A DNA stretch of 6,243 bases from Tannerella sp. (GTDB lineage Bacteria > Bacteroidota > Bacteroidia > Bacteroidales > Tannerellaceae): the NCBI GenBank assembly GCA_031262895.1, contig JAISGW010000118.1, forward strand, positions 1 through 6,243. The letters are read 5' to 3'. Made by a program: the position numbers and the translations under genes. A model generated the notes under the pieces. The model did no database searches. It saw only the letters and a program-made list of their open reading frames with translations, and was not told where the DNA came from. Shown here piece by piece: positions 1 to 5,998 of the stretch (its first letter is position 1; each line of letters starts with the position of its first letter).

Positions 1-1047
1 GAAGAAGACCGAGGCAGCGAAAGTCAACAGGGCATAGCCGATGGAAGCGCTAAGCGGGGCATTGGGTGTACGGTTCACCCAAGCCGTATAAGTATATATC
101 AGCGGATAATGCGTGATATATAAAGGATAGGAAAGGTCGCCGAAGAATTTGCAGATGCGCGGCGCATATTTTCCTTTCACTTCCCCGCAGGCGCCCAAAT
201 AAACGATGAAGGGAAAAACGAGGATGATGACGAGCGCGTCGTACAAACCGTTCTTCCACAAGCCATCGGCGCCGCCAATGCGTGGCAGGCACAGAAAGAC
301 GATGACCAGCAGACTGCAGAGCGGGAAAGCGTGCTTGATATGCCGCAGTTTGGAAACCCGGAAAAGGAGCAGGCCGGCAAAGAAAGGATAAAGCAAGCGC
401 GTGAAACCTATCGTCAACTGCTGTTTATCGAGCGACCAGCCGCCGATGATGTCGCCCTGCGGGCTGGTAAGCGTCAGGTGCAATGTAGCGCAGGCAAAAA
501 GGGCGACAAAAAGGGCCAATACCCATTTCTTGACGCGGCGGAAGAACAGGGCATACAGCGCGTTGGCGATGTATTCGTAGAAAAGCGACCATTGCGGCCC
601 GTTGAGCGGGTGCATTTCCTGCCAACCGCGGATGTCCATCGACAAGGGAACGGGCAAGAGCGTCATGCCGATGAGCATGATGCCTATCACTTTCCAAAGG
701 GGCACCGAAGGGATGCCCGGCCATTCCGGACAGCCTTGGAAATAGAAGAACAAGGCGCCGACAAAGGAACCGGCCACCACCATGGGATGCAGGCGGATGA
801 GCCGCCGGCGTGCGAAGTCGCCCAAACTCATCCTGCCCCAGCGGTCGTCGTAGGCATAGCCGATGACAAAGCCGGAAAGGACGTAAAAGAAGTCTACGGC
901 CAAATATCCATGGTTGAGAATCTGGTCGAGGGAAGAAGTGGCATGTGCCTCGAAAAGATGGAAAGCCACCACAATGAAGGCGGCCACGCCGCGCAATCCG
1001 TCAAGGATTTCATAATGCGGTTTGGAAGTTAGCTTTACGGTATCCAT
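1..1047 (-). CDS. Acyltransferase family 3 membrane protein (OafA-like), C-terminus cut by window edge
   Basis: The minus strand is open for 349 codons from the ATG at 1047 to the window edge with no stop, so the end of the protein lies outside. The N-terminus reads LDGLRGVAAFIVVAFH (residues 15-30), the hallmark of the acyltransferase-3 family, including Arg19 and His30, the probable catalytic His. It is followed by YLAVDFFYVLSGF (48-60) and the basic RRRLIR stretch (80-85). A late SYPLYITHYPL segment is also typical. Many hydrophobic helices are visible, so it should sit in the inner membrane. Family members move acetyl or other acyl groups onto surface sugars such as O-antigen, capsule or peptidoglycan; the substrate here cannot be read from sequence. 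Family length is about 350-400 residues, so little is missing. It starts 24 bp after the MFS stop, which suggests cotranscription. No Shine-Dalgarno is seen; the leader is A/T-rich. Confidence 0.9.
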   Translation of the reverse strand, partial: MDTVKLTSKPHYEILDGLRGVAAFIVVAFHLFEAHATSSLDQILNHGYLAVDFFYVLSGFVIGYAYDDRWGRMSLGDFARRRLIRLHPMVVAGSFVGALFFYFQGCPEWPGIPSVPLWKVIGIMLIGMTLLPVPLSMDIRGWQEMHPLNGPQWSLFYEYIANALYALFFRRVKKWVLALFVALFACATLHLTLTSPQGDIIGGWSLDKQQLTIGFTRLLYPFFAGLLLFRVSKLRHIKHAFPLCSLLVIVFLCLPRIGGADGLWKNGLYDALVIILVFPFIVYLGACGEVKGKYAPRICKFFGDLSYPLYITHYPLIYTYTAWVNRTPNAPLSASIGYALLTFAASVFF

Positions 1048-1071
1048 TTATTTATTGTATAGAAGATTCTT

Positions 1072-2262
1072 TTACTTGCCGTCGGAGGGTGCCTTGTAGC
1101 CGAGGGTAATGAGCAGGGAAGCGGCGGCCAGCAAGGCGCCGACTGCGACCACACCCGGCCAGGCGGCCAGCTTCCAGGCTGCCCCGGAAAGGAAGGTACC
1201 CAATGAACCGCCGATGAAATAGGTCGTCATGAAAATGGTATTGATACGGTTGGAAGCCGCCGGCTCCAAATTGAAGACGCTGGACTGGTTGCTGAGCTGG
1301 ATGCACTGCATCCCAATGTCAAGCAAAACAATGCCGGGGATGAGGCCCGCGTAAGTATTGGCACCTACGGAAAAGGCCAGCCAGGCGGCCAGCATCAGAG
1401 CGCAACCGATGAAATTGAAACGGCGGACACCCAGACGCGGGACATATTGGCCCACATTGGAAGCCGTCAAAGCCCCGGCCACCCCGCAGAGTCCCAGCAG
1501 TCCGACCACGTCGCTCGAGGCATGGAAAGGCGCCCGCGCCATCTTGAAGGCCAAGCTCGACCACATCGCCAGCATGGAACCGAAGCAAAGAGCGGCCCGC
1601 AAGGAATAAACCAGCAATTGCGGATAAGTTTTCAGCAAACGCCCCAAGGACTTCATCAGACCGGCATAGCTGCCCGCATAGTTCGGCTTCATGGGAGGAA
1701 GCATGCGGATAACGAGCAACCCGCAGCCTAACATCAGGCCGGCAGCAATGAGATACATGGCACGCCAACCCAAGGCGTCGCCGACTAAGCCGCTCAGCAC
1801 CCGTGAGGCCAGCACGCCCGTCAGCAGTCCGGAAAGGACGATACCCACATTGCGCGCCTTGTTCTCCGGACGGGAGAACTGCGAAGCGATAGGGATGAAT
1901 ATCTGCGGCGTCACCGAGCAGGCGCCCGTCAGGAGCGAAGCCGTCATCAAGGCAGGCAGGCTGCGCACCCAGGCAATGGCCAGCAGCGCGAGCACCAGCA
2001 AGCTGAAATTGGCCAGGATAATCCGCTTGCGTTGCCAGAGGTCGCCCAGCGGGATGATGAAGAACAGGCCCAAGGCATAGCCTGCCTGGGTAGTCATGGC
2101 TATCAGGTTGGTGCGAAACTCGGAGATGCCCAAGTCCGCACGAATCAAATCCAAAAGAGGTTGTATGTAATAAATGTTGGCGACGCTGATGCCCGCCACT
2201 ATGGCTAATGTCCATAAGAGGGAAGCCGGCAAGCCCCCGTTTTCTTTCAGCTCTTGTTGCAT
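1072..2262 (-). CDS. Major facilitator superfamily (MFS) transporter, 396 aa
   Basis: This is a complete 396-residue polytopic membrane protein of normal MFS length, with about 12 predicted hydrophobic helices by eye. TM1 carries NIYYIQPLL (29-37), typical of a DHA1-like MFS subgroup of the E. coli YgaY type. The loop after TM2 has the MFS motif A variant GDLWQRKR (73-80). Such proteins are proton-coupled exporters or importers in the inner membrane; drug, sugar and metabolite substrates all occur, and the sequence does not settle which. The ATG at 2262 is the only sensible start, because the next in-frame Met (residue 56) is inside the membrane core. It lies 19 bp after the DUF4105 stop and 24 bp before the acyltransferase start, so the three genes look like one unit. 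The G+C content is high (about 70% in 1141-1200), unlike the HNH gene upstream. Confidence 0.92.
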   Translation of the reverse strand: MQQELKENGGLPASLLWTLAIVAGISVANIYYIQPLLDLIRADLGISEFRTNLIAMTTQAGYALGLFFIIPLGDLWQRKRIILANFSLLVLALLAIAWVRSLPALMTASLLTGACSVTPQIFIPIASQFSRPENKARNVGIVLSGLLTGVLASRVLSGLVGDALGWRAMYLIAAGLMLGCGLLVIRMLPPMKPNYAGSYAGLMKSLGRLLKTYPQLLVYSLRAALCFGSMLAMWSSLAFKMARAPFHASSDVVGLLGLCGVAGALTASNVGQYVPRLGVRRFNFIGCALMLAAWLAFSVGANTYAGLIPGIVLLDIGMQCIQLSNQSSVFNLEPAASNRINTIFMTTYFIGGSLGTFLSGAAWKLAAWPGVVAVGALLAAASLLITLGYKAPSDGK

Positions 2263-2266
2263 GCTG

Positions 2267-2274
2267 CAAAATTA
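2267..2274 (-). promoter_or_regulatory. Possible -7 promoter element (TAATTTTG) directly before the MFS start
   Basis: The minus strand reads TTGTGTAATTTTGCA just before the MFS ATG. It contains an exact match to the Bacteroidota -7 consensus TAnnTTTG. A nearly identical 15-mer (one mismatch) lies before the AAA ATPase gene. No TTTG is found at the expected -33 distance, and the box ends only 4 bases before the ATG, so a transcript from here would be leaderless. It could be an internal promoter for MFS plus acyltransferase, or chance in a short A/T-rich gap. Confidence 0.3.
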
Positions 2275-2281
2275 CACAATT

Positions 2282-3460
2282 TTACTTCCTTCTTGCGGCG
2301 AGCGACCAGGCGGAGCGCAAGGCGAAGGAGGCGGCCAGCGGGAAGAAAGCCGGATTGAAAGTCTGCGGCAGGAAAGGCCATCCCAAAAAGAAGACGGCCA
2401 GCAGGCACAAATTGAAGACATGGTAAATACGGGCAGCTCTCCAGCCGGCTACGGCCATGCAAAGCAGGCCGACGAGATGCAGCGGATGCAACCAGAGCAG
2501 CACCCAGTTCGGCCAAGTAGCCGGATGGGTAGAGATAAAAGCGAGGAAGAAAACGACGCAGCCGGCCAAGCCGCCGAGTGTGAAGAGCAAGATATCCGGC
2601 CAGCGGCGATGCCGTTTCCTGCGCCATTCCCAAAAGGTGAGCGCAGCAAAGAGCGCGAAGAAAATCCAGCCGCAAAGCAGGGGGGTAAAGAACGTGGGCG
2701 TCACTTCCATTTGGATATCCGGCGCCAGTTGCCGGGTAGCCGACACGAGTGGCCGCTCCTCCCCGCCGGGAGTGCGGATGAGCGCTTTGGCAAAAGCGGC
2801 CGCTAAGCGGGGCGGCAGGAAAAGCAACTCGTGCGGGCGGACAGTCCGGTCGCAAGGACTGCCCAAAGCCAGTTCCGTACCGAAGATAGCCCAAGGCTGG
2901 TGCCGCATATAATAATTGATGAGCTGACGAAAAGTCGGCCGTTTCTCGTCGGGCCGGCCATAATCGTAAACGACCTTGCCGTTCACGCACTTTTCAATGA
3001 TAGCGGCCGGGCGCGTAGCGCAGTTATCGAAGAAGAAATTATAACGGTAAACGGCGTTCTCCGGCTGGGCATTTACATAAAGCGCCTCCCAAACGCGTTG
3101 CCGCTCGGCAGGCGTGAGGTTCAGCACCTGCTCGGTGACCCCGCTGCCCCGCAACTCGTACTCTGCCAGGAAATCGTCAAAACGATTCACTCCCAAACGG
3201 TAGTCGGTTTCCCCTTTGGCAAAACGGTACACGAAGCCGGGACCGTTGAAGTCGAAAATGCCATAGTTGAACACCCAGTCCATTTTCCTTACCGGATCGA
3301 CAACCCGCAGGGCGGCATGTCCGTAGACGGTAAACACGGCCTCATCGGAAGGCGCGCAAGTCAGCAGGCTCACGCGGGCGCTGTCGGAGAGCAATCCTTG
3401 GGCCTGACAGGAGAACGCAGCGGCAAAAAGCAACAGCAAAGCAATCCTTATTCTCATCAT
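2282..3460 (-). CDS. DUF4105 (Lnb N-terminal-like) protein with C-terminal membrane helices, 392 aa
   Basis: The protein opens with a signal sequence (residues 1 to about 20, hydrophobic core ALLLLFAAAF). Cys18 sits in a poor lipobox, so a lipoprotein is unlikely. The DUF4105 domain follows, with VYGHAALRV (45-53, His48), NYGIFDFNGPGF (65-76) and YNFFFDNCATRP (140-151, Cys147). The conserved His and Cys are consistent with a papain/NlpC-like thiol-hydrolase fold facing the periplasm; that catalytic role is inferred and no substrate is known to me. From about residue 258 the protein has roughly four to five hydrophobic helices separated by short basic loops (WRRKRHRRW), anchoring it in the inner membrane. 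The start ATG overlaps the HNH gene stop in an ATGATGA arrangement; the second Met (3457) is an equally possible start. The MFS gene begins 19 bp downstream. Its 5' end is partly duplicated as a remnant at 5469-5564. Confidence 0.88.
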   Translation of the reverse strand: MMRIRIALLLLFAAAFSCQAQGLLSDSARVSLLTCAPSDEAVFTVYGHAALRVVDPVRKMDWVFNYGIFDFNGPGFVYRFAKGETDYRLGVNRFDDFLAEYELRGSGVTEQVLNLTPAERQRVWEALYVNAQPENAVYRYNFFFDNCATRPAAIIEKCVNGKVVYDYGRPDEKRPTFRQLINYYMRHQPWAIFGTELALGSPCDRTVRPHELLFLPPRLAAAFAKALIRTPGGEERPLVSATRQLAPDIQMEVTPTFFTPLLCGWIFFALFAALTFWEWRRKRHRRWPDILLFTLGGLAGCVVFFLAFISTHPATWPNWVLLWLHPLHLVGLLCMAVAGWRAARIYHVFNLCLLAVFFLGWPFLPQTFNPAFFPLAASFALRSAWSLAARRK

Positions 3461-4164
3461 TTCTTTTTTCTCATGAAATACAAGCGCATATCCAAATAAC
3501 GAGGGTACACTTCCGTCGCTTCATATTCGGTTATTATATCGTCCACTTCCTCTTTCGATAGTTTATTCAGTTGTTCGATTAGACAGTCTATACACTTTCT
3601 CCTGCCCGCCACCAACGAATGGCAATTCAGGTTTAGAACATCAATAGCTTCCGTAGCGTCCTTTATATCTTGCGATAATTTATCTTTATTCTCCAAATAT
3701 TCTTCCCACTGTCTGTAAGTGCCATTAGGAATGATTTCTCCCAGATTGTTATATCGGAAGAAGCTGCTACATGCCTCTTCTTGTATAAAGCCCCGTATTC
3801 TTTTATCTCCTTTTGCTTCTCCGCAATGCCGAAGGCTTTTTTCCTTCTTTTTCAAGCCTTGGGAGTCAATGCAACAAGCATATAGGTTATTGTAATCCAT
3901 TTGTTTCTCAAAACTATCCTCATATCCATTTTCGGGTATGAGATGTTCATTATGGGCACCTTTTTCCCTATCCCCTTGGAAGTGAGTTATTCGTTGTTGG
4001 CAATAGCAACAAATGCCATGTTGTTCCTTGCGAAGCTGCTTATTCAAATCGGCCTTACGGTCAAACTCGTCGTACGAAAGTGGTTGCGGCGGATTCATCT
4101 GCTGCCGTTGTCTTTTCCATTCAGACATGAAGGCAGGTTCTTTACCTTTCTTTATATAGCGCAT
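3457..4164 (-). CDS. ptuB: HNH endonuclease of the PtuB / TIGR02646 type, Septu-like defence, 235 aa
   Basis: The N-terminus MRYIKKGKEPAFMSEWK is the characteristic opening of the TIGR02646 HNH family, which includes PtuB of Septu and the HNH effector of retron Ec78. The zinc-supported HNH core is visible: CCYC (52-55), NEHLIPEN (72-79, His74 as the likely catalytic His), DYNNLYACC (90-98) and a later HCGEAKGDK. The protein is expected to be a cytoplasmic DNA (or tRNA) nuclease held in check or activated by its ATPase partner. It starts 12 bp after the AAA ATPase stop. The start at 4164 is supported by a complete Shine-Dalgarno 7 bases upstream; another ATG at 4171 is out of frame. Its end overlaps DUF4105 by 4 bp. 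Base composition is much more A+T-rich than the downstream genes (about 30% G+C in 3661-3720), fitting recent acquisition. The family call is firm; the symbol rests on family resemblance and the paired ATPase. Confidence 0.85.
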   Translation of the reverse strand: MRYIKKGKEPAFMSEWKRQRQQMNPPQPLSYDEFDRKADLNKQLRKEQHGICCYCQQRITHFQGDREKGAHNEHLIPENGYEDSFEKQMDYNNLYACCIDSQGLKKKEKSLRHCGEAKGDKRIRGFIQEEACSSFFRYNNLGEIIPNGTYRQWEEYLENKDKLSQDIKDATEAIDVLNLNCHSLVAGRRKCIDCLIEQLNKLSKEEVDDIITEYEATEVYPRYLDMRLYFMRKKK

Positions 4165-4171
4165 ACACCAT

Positions 4172-4179
4172 ACCTCCTA
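4172..4179 (-). promoter_or_regulatory. Strong Shine-Dalgarno (TAGGAGGT) for the HNH gene
   Basis: The minus strand reads TAGGAGGT, a full match to the anti-Shine-Dalgarno of 16S rRNA. It is 7 bases before the ATG at 4164 and overlaps the TAG stop of the ATPase gene. It decides the HNH start against the out-of-frame ATG at 4171. The other gene starts in the window show no such site, as is usual in Bacteroidota. Confidence 0.75.
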
Positions 4180-5430
4180 AAAGAAACTCAGCATCATATC
4201 CGCTCTTTGCAAGTCCGTATGGTCTTCCCCCAGCACTTCTTCAAGCTTCTGTCGCAGGGCTAAGGCTTTAGGTCCTTTTCCCTTTCCATCTTCTATCAAA
4301 AGATAATAATCGGCCAAATCTTTCTTTATAAGTTCGTCCATCTCGGCCACGCCAAGTTCATTCAGTATATAATTGGCATCTCTTCCTTGTTGCAAAGGGA
4401 AATCGTACACGTCGTTATCTTTGATGCTGAATATTCTTCCGTCGGTTAAAGAACCAATGACAAGAGGGGCATGCGTAGTCACTATAAACTGTATTTGCGG
4501 AAAAGCGGAACGCAAATCGCCAATCACCCGTTTCTGCCATGCGGGATGCAAATGCAGGTCTATCTCATCAATAAGCACTACACCGGTCGTCTTTATAGCT
4601 GCCTCTTTACCCAGATGTGGATTTAACAAATAGCATCGGAAAGCTATCTCCATGACAAGCGCCAACATACTGCGTACTCCATCTGACAACAGGTGAAACG
4701 GCATACGTTCGTGTGAGTCGCGTTGAACGAGCAGAAGTTCCTGTTTTTTGACATCAAAAACCAAATCGTCGCAATCCACGCACTTCTTTACGGCCTCATT
4801 CACCGCATCCAGGACTTCAGAATGGGTGCTCTGCTTCTGAAGCGTCGAGAGGGTTTCGGTATAATACAAGTCGAGAAAGAACTTGATGTTCGTCAAAGAG
4901 TCCAGCGCATTGTAATACCCACGCAAACGGCTGCCGTCCGGCTCAACGCCATAGTCTTTCCGCTCTTTCTTGAAACGATCGGTAGAGTAATAGGCTATCA
5001 GCGGGATGTTGCCTGTCATCCCGCCGTTTCGTATCATCGCCTGCATTTGCGAAGAATAATTCTTTATTTCTTGTGCGTTCAACGAACGCGTATTGCCGCC
5101 CCGGGTAATCAAAGAGCGCTCCCATGTTAGCGGATAAGGTAAGCCGTCAGGTATTGCTTCAAAGATTCCATCGGTCTGAATGACGACAGGATATTGCAAC
5201 TCCAAGTTGTGTAAGCGCACATCGTCAGGAAGGATACCAGGACTGGCTATTTTATCCTTATATTTATCTACTCCCAAGAATAGTGAACCCATCGCAATAC
5301 GAAGTGCCTCCAACATAGAGGTCTTTCCCGTGCCATTCACTCCTACCAATACGTTGAAACGAGGATGAAACGCCACGTTTACCTGTTCATAGCAACGAAA
5401 ATTTTTCAACCGAAGCTTATCAATATACAT
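4177..5430 (-). CDS. ptuA: AAA/ABC-type ATPase of the PtuA (RecF-like) kind, Septu-like defence, 417 aa
   Basis: This is a complete SMC/RecF/ABC-fold ATPase. It opens MYIDKLRLKNFRCYEQ, typical of RecF-like AAA proteins, followed by Walker A GVNGTGKT (30-37, Lys36). The ABC signature is LLSDGVRSML (247-256), Walker B is VVLIDE (284-289) followed by IDLHLHP, and the H-switch is TTHAP (318-322, His320). The central part (about 95-240) is the insert that often forms the arm or coiled region. The C-terminus has a GRDANYILNELGV segment seen in defence-linked ATPases. No TOPRIM nuclease domain follows, so nuclease action is expected from the neighbouring HNH protein. In Septu the ATPase PtuA pairs with PtuB and degrades nucleic acid after phage infection. 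All ATPase motifs look intact, so the protein should be active. The ATG at 5430 lies about 20 bases after a promoter-like -7 box; no Shine-Dalgarno is seen. Other AAA plus HNH pairs exist, so the exact subtype is not certain. Confidence 0.85.
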   Translation of the reverse strand: MYIDKLRLKNFRCYEQVNVAFHPRFNVLVGVNGTGKTSMLEALRIAMGSLFLGVDKYKDKIASPGILPDDVRLHNLELQYPVVIQTDGIFEAIPDGLPYPLTWERSLITRGGNTRSLNAQEIKNYSSQMQAMIRNGGMTGNIPLIAYYSTDRFKKERKDYGVEPDGSRLRGYYNALDSLTNIKFFLDLYYTETLSTLQKQSTHSEVLDAVNEAVKKCVDCDDLVFDVKKQELLLVQRDSHERMPFHLLSDGVRSMLALVMEIAFRCYLLNPHLGKEAAIKTTGVVLIDEIDLHLHPAWQKRVIGDLRSAFPQIQFIVTTHAPLVIGSLTDGRIFSIKDNDVYDFPLQQGRDANYILNELGVAEMDELIKKDLADYYLLIEDGKGKGPKALALRQKLEEVLGEDHTDLQRADMMLSFF

Positions 5431-5451
5431 AGCCTATTTCTTAGTTCTGTG

Positions 5452-5486
5452 CAAAACTACACAAAAAGCCGGTTCGCTCAGGCAAA
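5452..5486 (-). promoter_or_regulatory. Candidate Bacteroidota-type promoter for the ptuAB cassette
   Basis: On the minus strand TTTG (5483-5486) and TAGTTTTG (5452-5459) are separated by 23 bases, a little longer than the usual 19-21. The -7 box fits TAnnTTTG exactly and would place the transcript start some 15 bases before the ATG at 5430. The -33 box lies inside the DUF4105 remnant. Confidence 0.45.
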
Positions 5487-5564
5487 TGCGTACTGCGGCA
5501 TAGCCGTAAACGGTAAATACCGAGCCTTACAGAAGGCGCGCAGCAGCATCCACCGGCAAAAAGC
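5469..5564 (-). pseudogene. Decayed 5' remnant of a DUF4105 gene
   Basis: Three blocks in this gap match the intact DUF4105 gene in the same order and orientation. CGGCAAAAAGC at 5554-5564 equals 3421-3431 in the signal peptide. GAAGGCGCGCA at 5532-5542 equals 3348-3358. The 26 bases at 5495-5520 match 3312-3337 with 22 identities. Read on the minus strand, the last block encodes FTVYGYAAVRI, against FTVYGHAALRV in the intact protein; the conserved His is Tyr. Between blocks 1 and 2 about 51 bases are missing. Small indels between blocks 2 and 3 break the frame, and similarity ends near 5469 (EP against DP). It has no start codon in frame and cannot make a DUF4105 protein. It lies between the AraC stop (5570) and the ATPase gene, so DUF4105 5' sequence flanks the defence cassette on both sides. 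Confidence 0.7.
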
Positions 5565-5569
5565 CTCTT

Positions 5570-5998
5570 TTACCAGCGGATGTTGATTTTCGTGAGCTTC
5601 TCGACATGGCGGCGCGAACGGCGGTAGGCGGAGGGACTTTCTCCCTGATAACGGATGAAATAATTCGAAAAGGCACGGCGAGAGGGGAAATGCAACAGCT
5701 TGGCCACGGTTTCCGTGTTCTTATCGGTGCAGAGCAACAGGCCGCGCGCATCTTGCATCGTAAGCGCCGTGCACCAGGCTTGCACGCTCATTCCCGTAGC
5801 CCGTTTCAAGAGCACGTTTAGTTCGACCAATGACATTTCCATCCATGCCGCATAGGTGTTGAGTGGCTTTACATGGGCGGCACGCACGAAGTTCGAGAGC
5901 CTGTCCACCGTATCGTCGCCGCTCCATTTCAAGGGAGCGAAGGTCTGCCCTATCCCGGGCGCCTGCCATACGTCATCTATTTGTATCAGCTTTCCCAT
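5570..5998 (-). CDS. Short AraC-family DNA-binding protein without a sensor domain, 142 aa
   Basis: The C-terminal two thirds form an AraC/XylS-type double helix-turn-helix. The first HTH lies around MSLVELNVLLKRATGMSVQAW and the second around TVAKLLHFPSRRAFSNYFIRYQGESPSAYR, the classic AraC signature including the G-SPSAYR end. About 45 residues precede it, too short for a cupin or other ligand-binding domain, whereas typical members have 250-300 residues. It should be a cytoplasmic transcription regulator whose input is unclear, perhaps controlled by its own level or by a partner. I chose the ATG at 5998 over an in-frame TTG at 6019, because that TTG lies inside the promoter's -7 box. The start codon falls within the last, degenerate unit of the 42-bp palindrome array, which suggests autoregulation. 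No convincing terminator is seen after its stop. Confidence 0.85.
   Translation of the reverse strand: MGKLIQIDDVWQAPGIGQTFAPLKWSGDDTVDRLSNFVRAAHVKPLNTYAAWMEMSLVELNVLLKRATGMSVQAWCTALTMQDARGLLLCTDKNTETVAKLLHFPSRRAFSNYFIRYQGESPSAYRRSRRHVEKLTKINIRW

Noticed and set aside
331..1032. Long plus-strand open frame of 233 codons
   Set aside because: It is antisense to the acyltransferase gene, is low in hydrophobic structure and shows no known motif; the opposite strand has clear family motifs. It is a shadow of G+C-rich coding DNA.
2174..2806. Plus-strand open frame of 210 codons
   Set aside because: It is antisense to the MFS start and the DUF4105 membrane region, with a low-complexity charged composition typical of shadow frames.
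5431..5569. Retron msr/msd or small RNA upstream of ptuA
   Set aside because: No reverse transcriptase is present, and the gap is accounted for by the DUF4105 remnant and a promoter; I see no long structured inverted repeat.
5557..5572. Small hairpin AAAAG-AGG-CTTTT at the AraC stop as a terminator
   Set aside because: The stem is only 5 bp and A/T-rich with a 3-base loop, and the T run is shared with the DUF4105 signal-peptide sequence, so it is better explained as part of the remnant.
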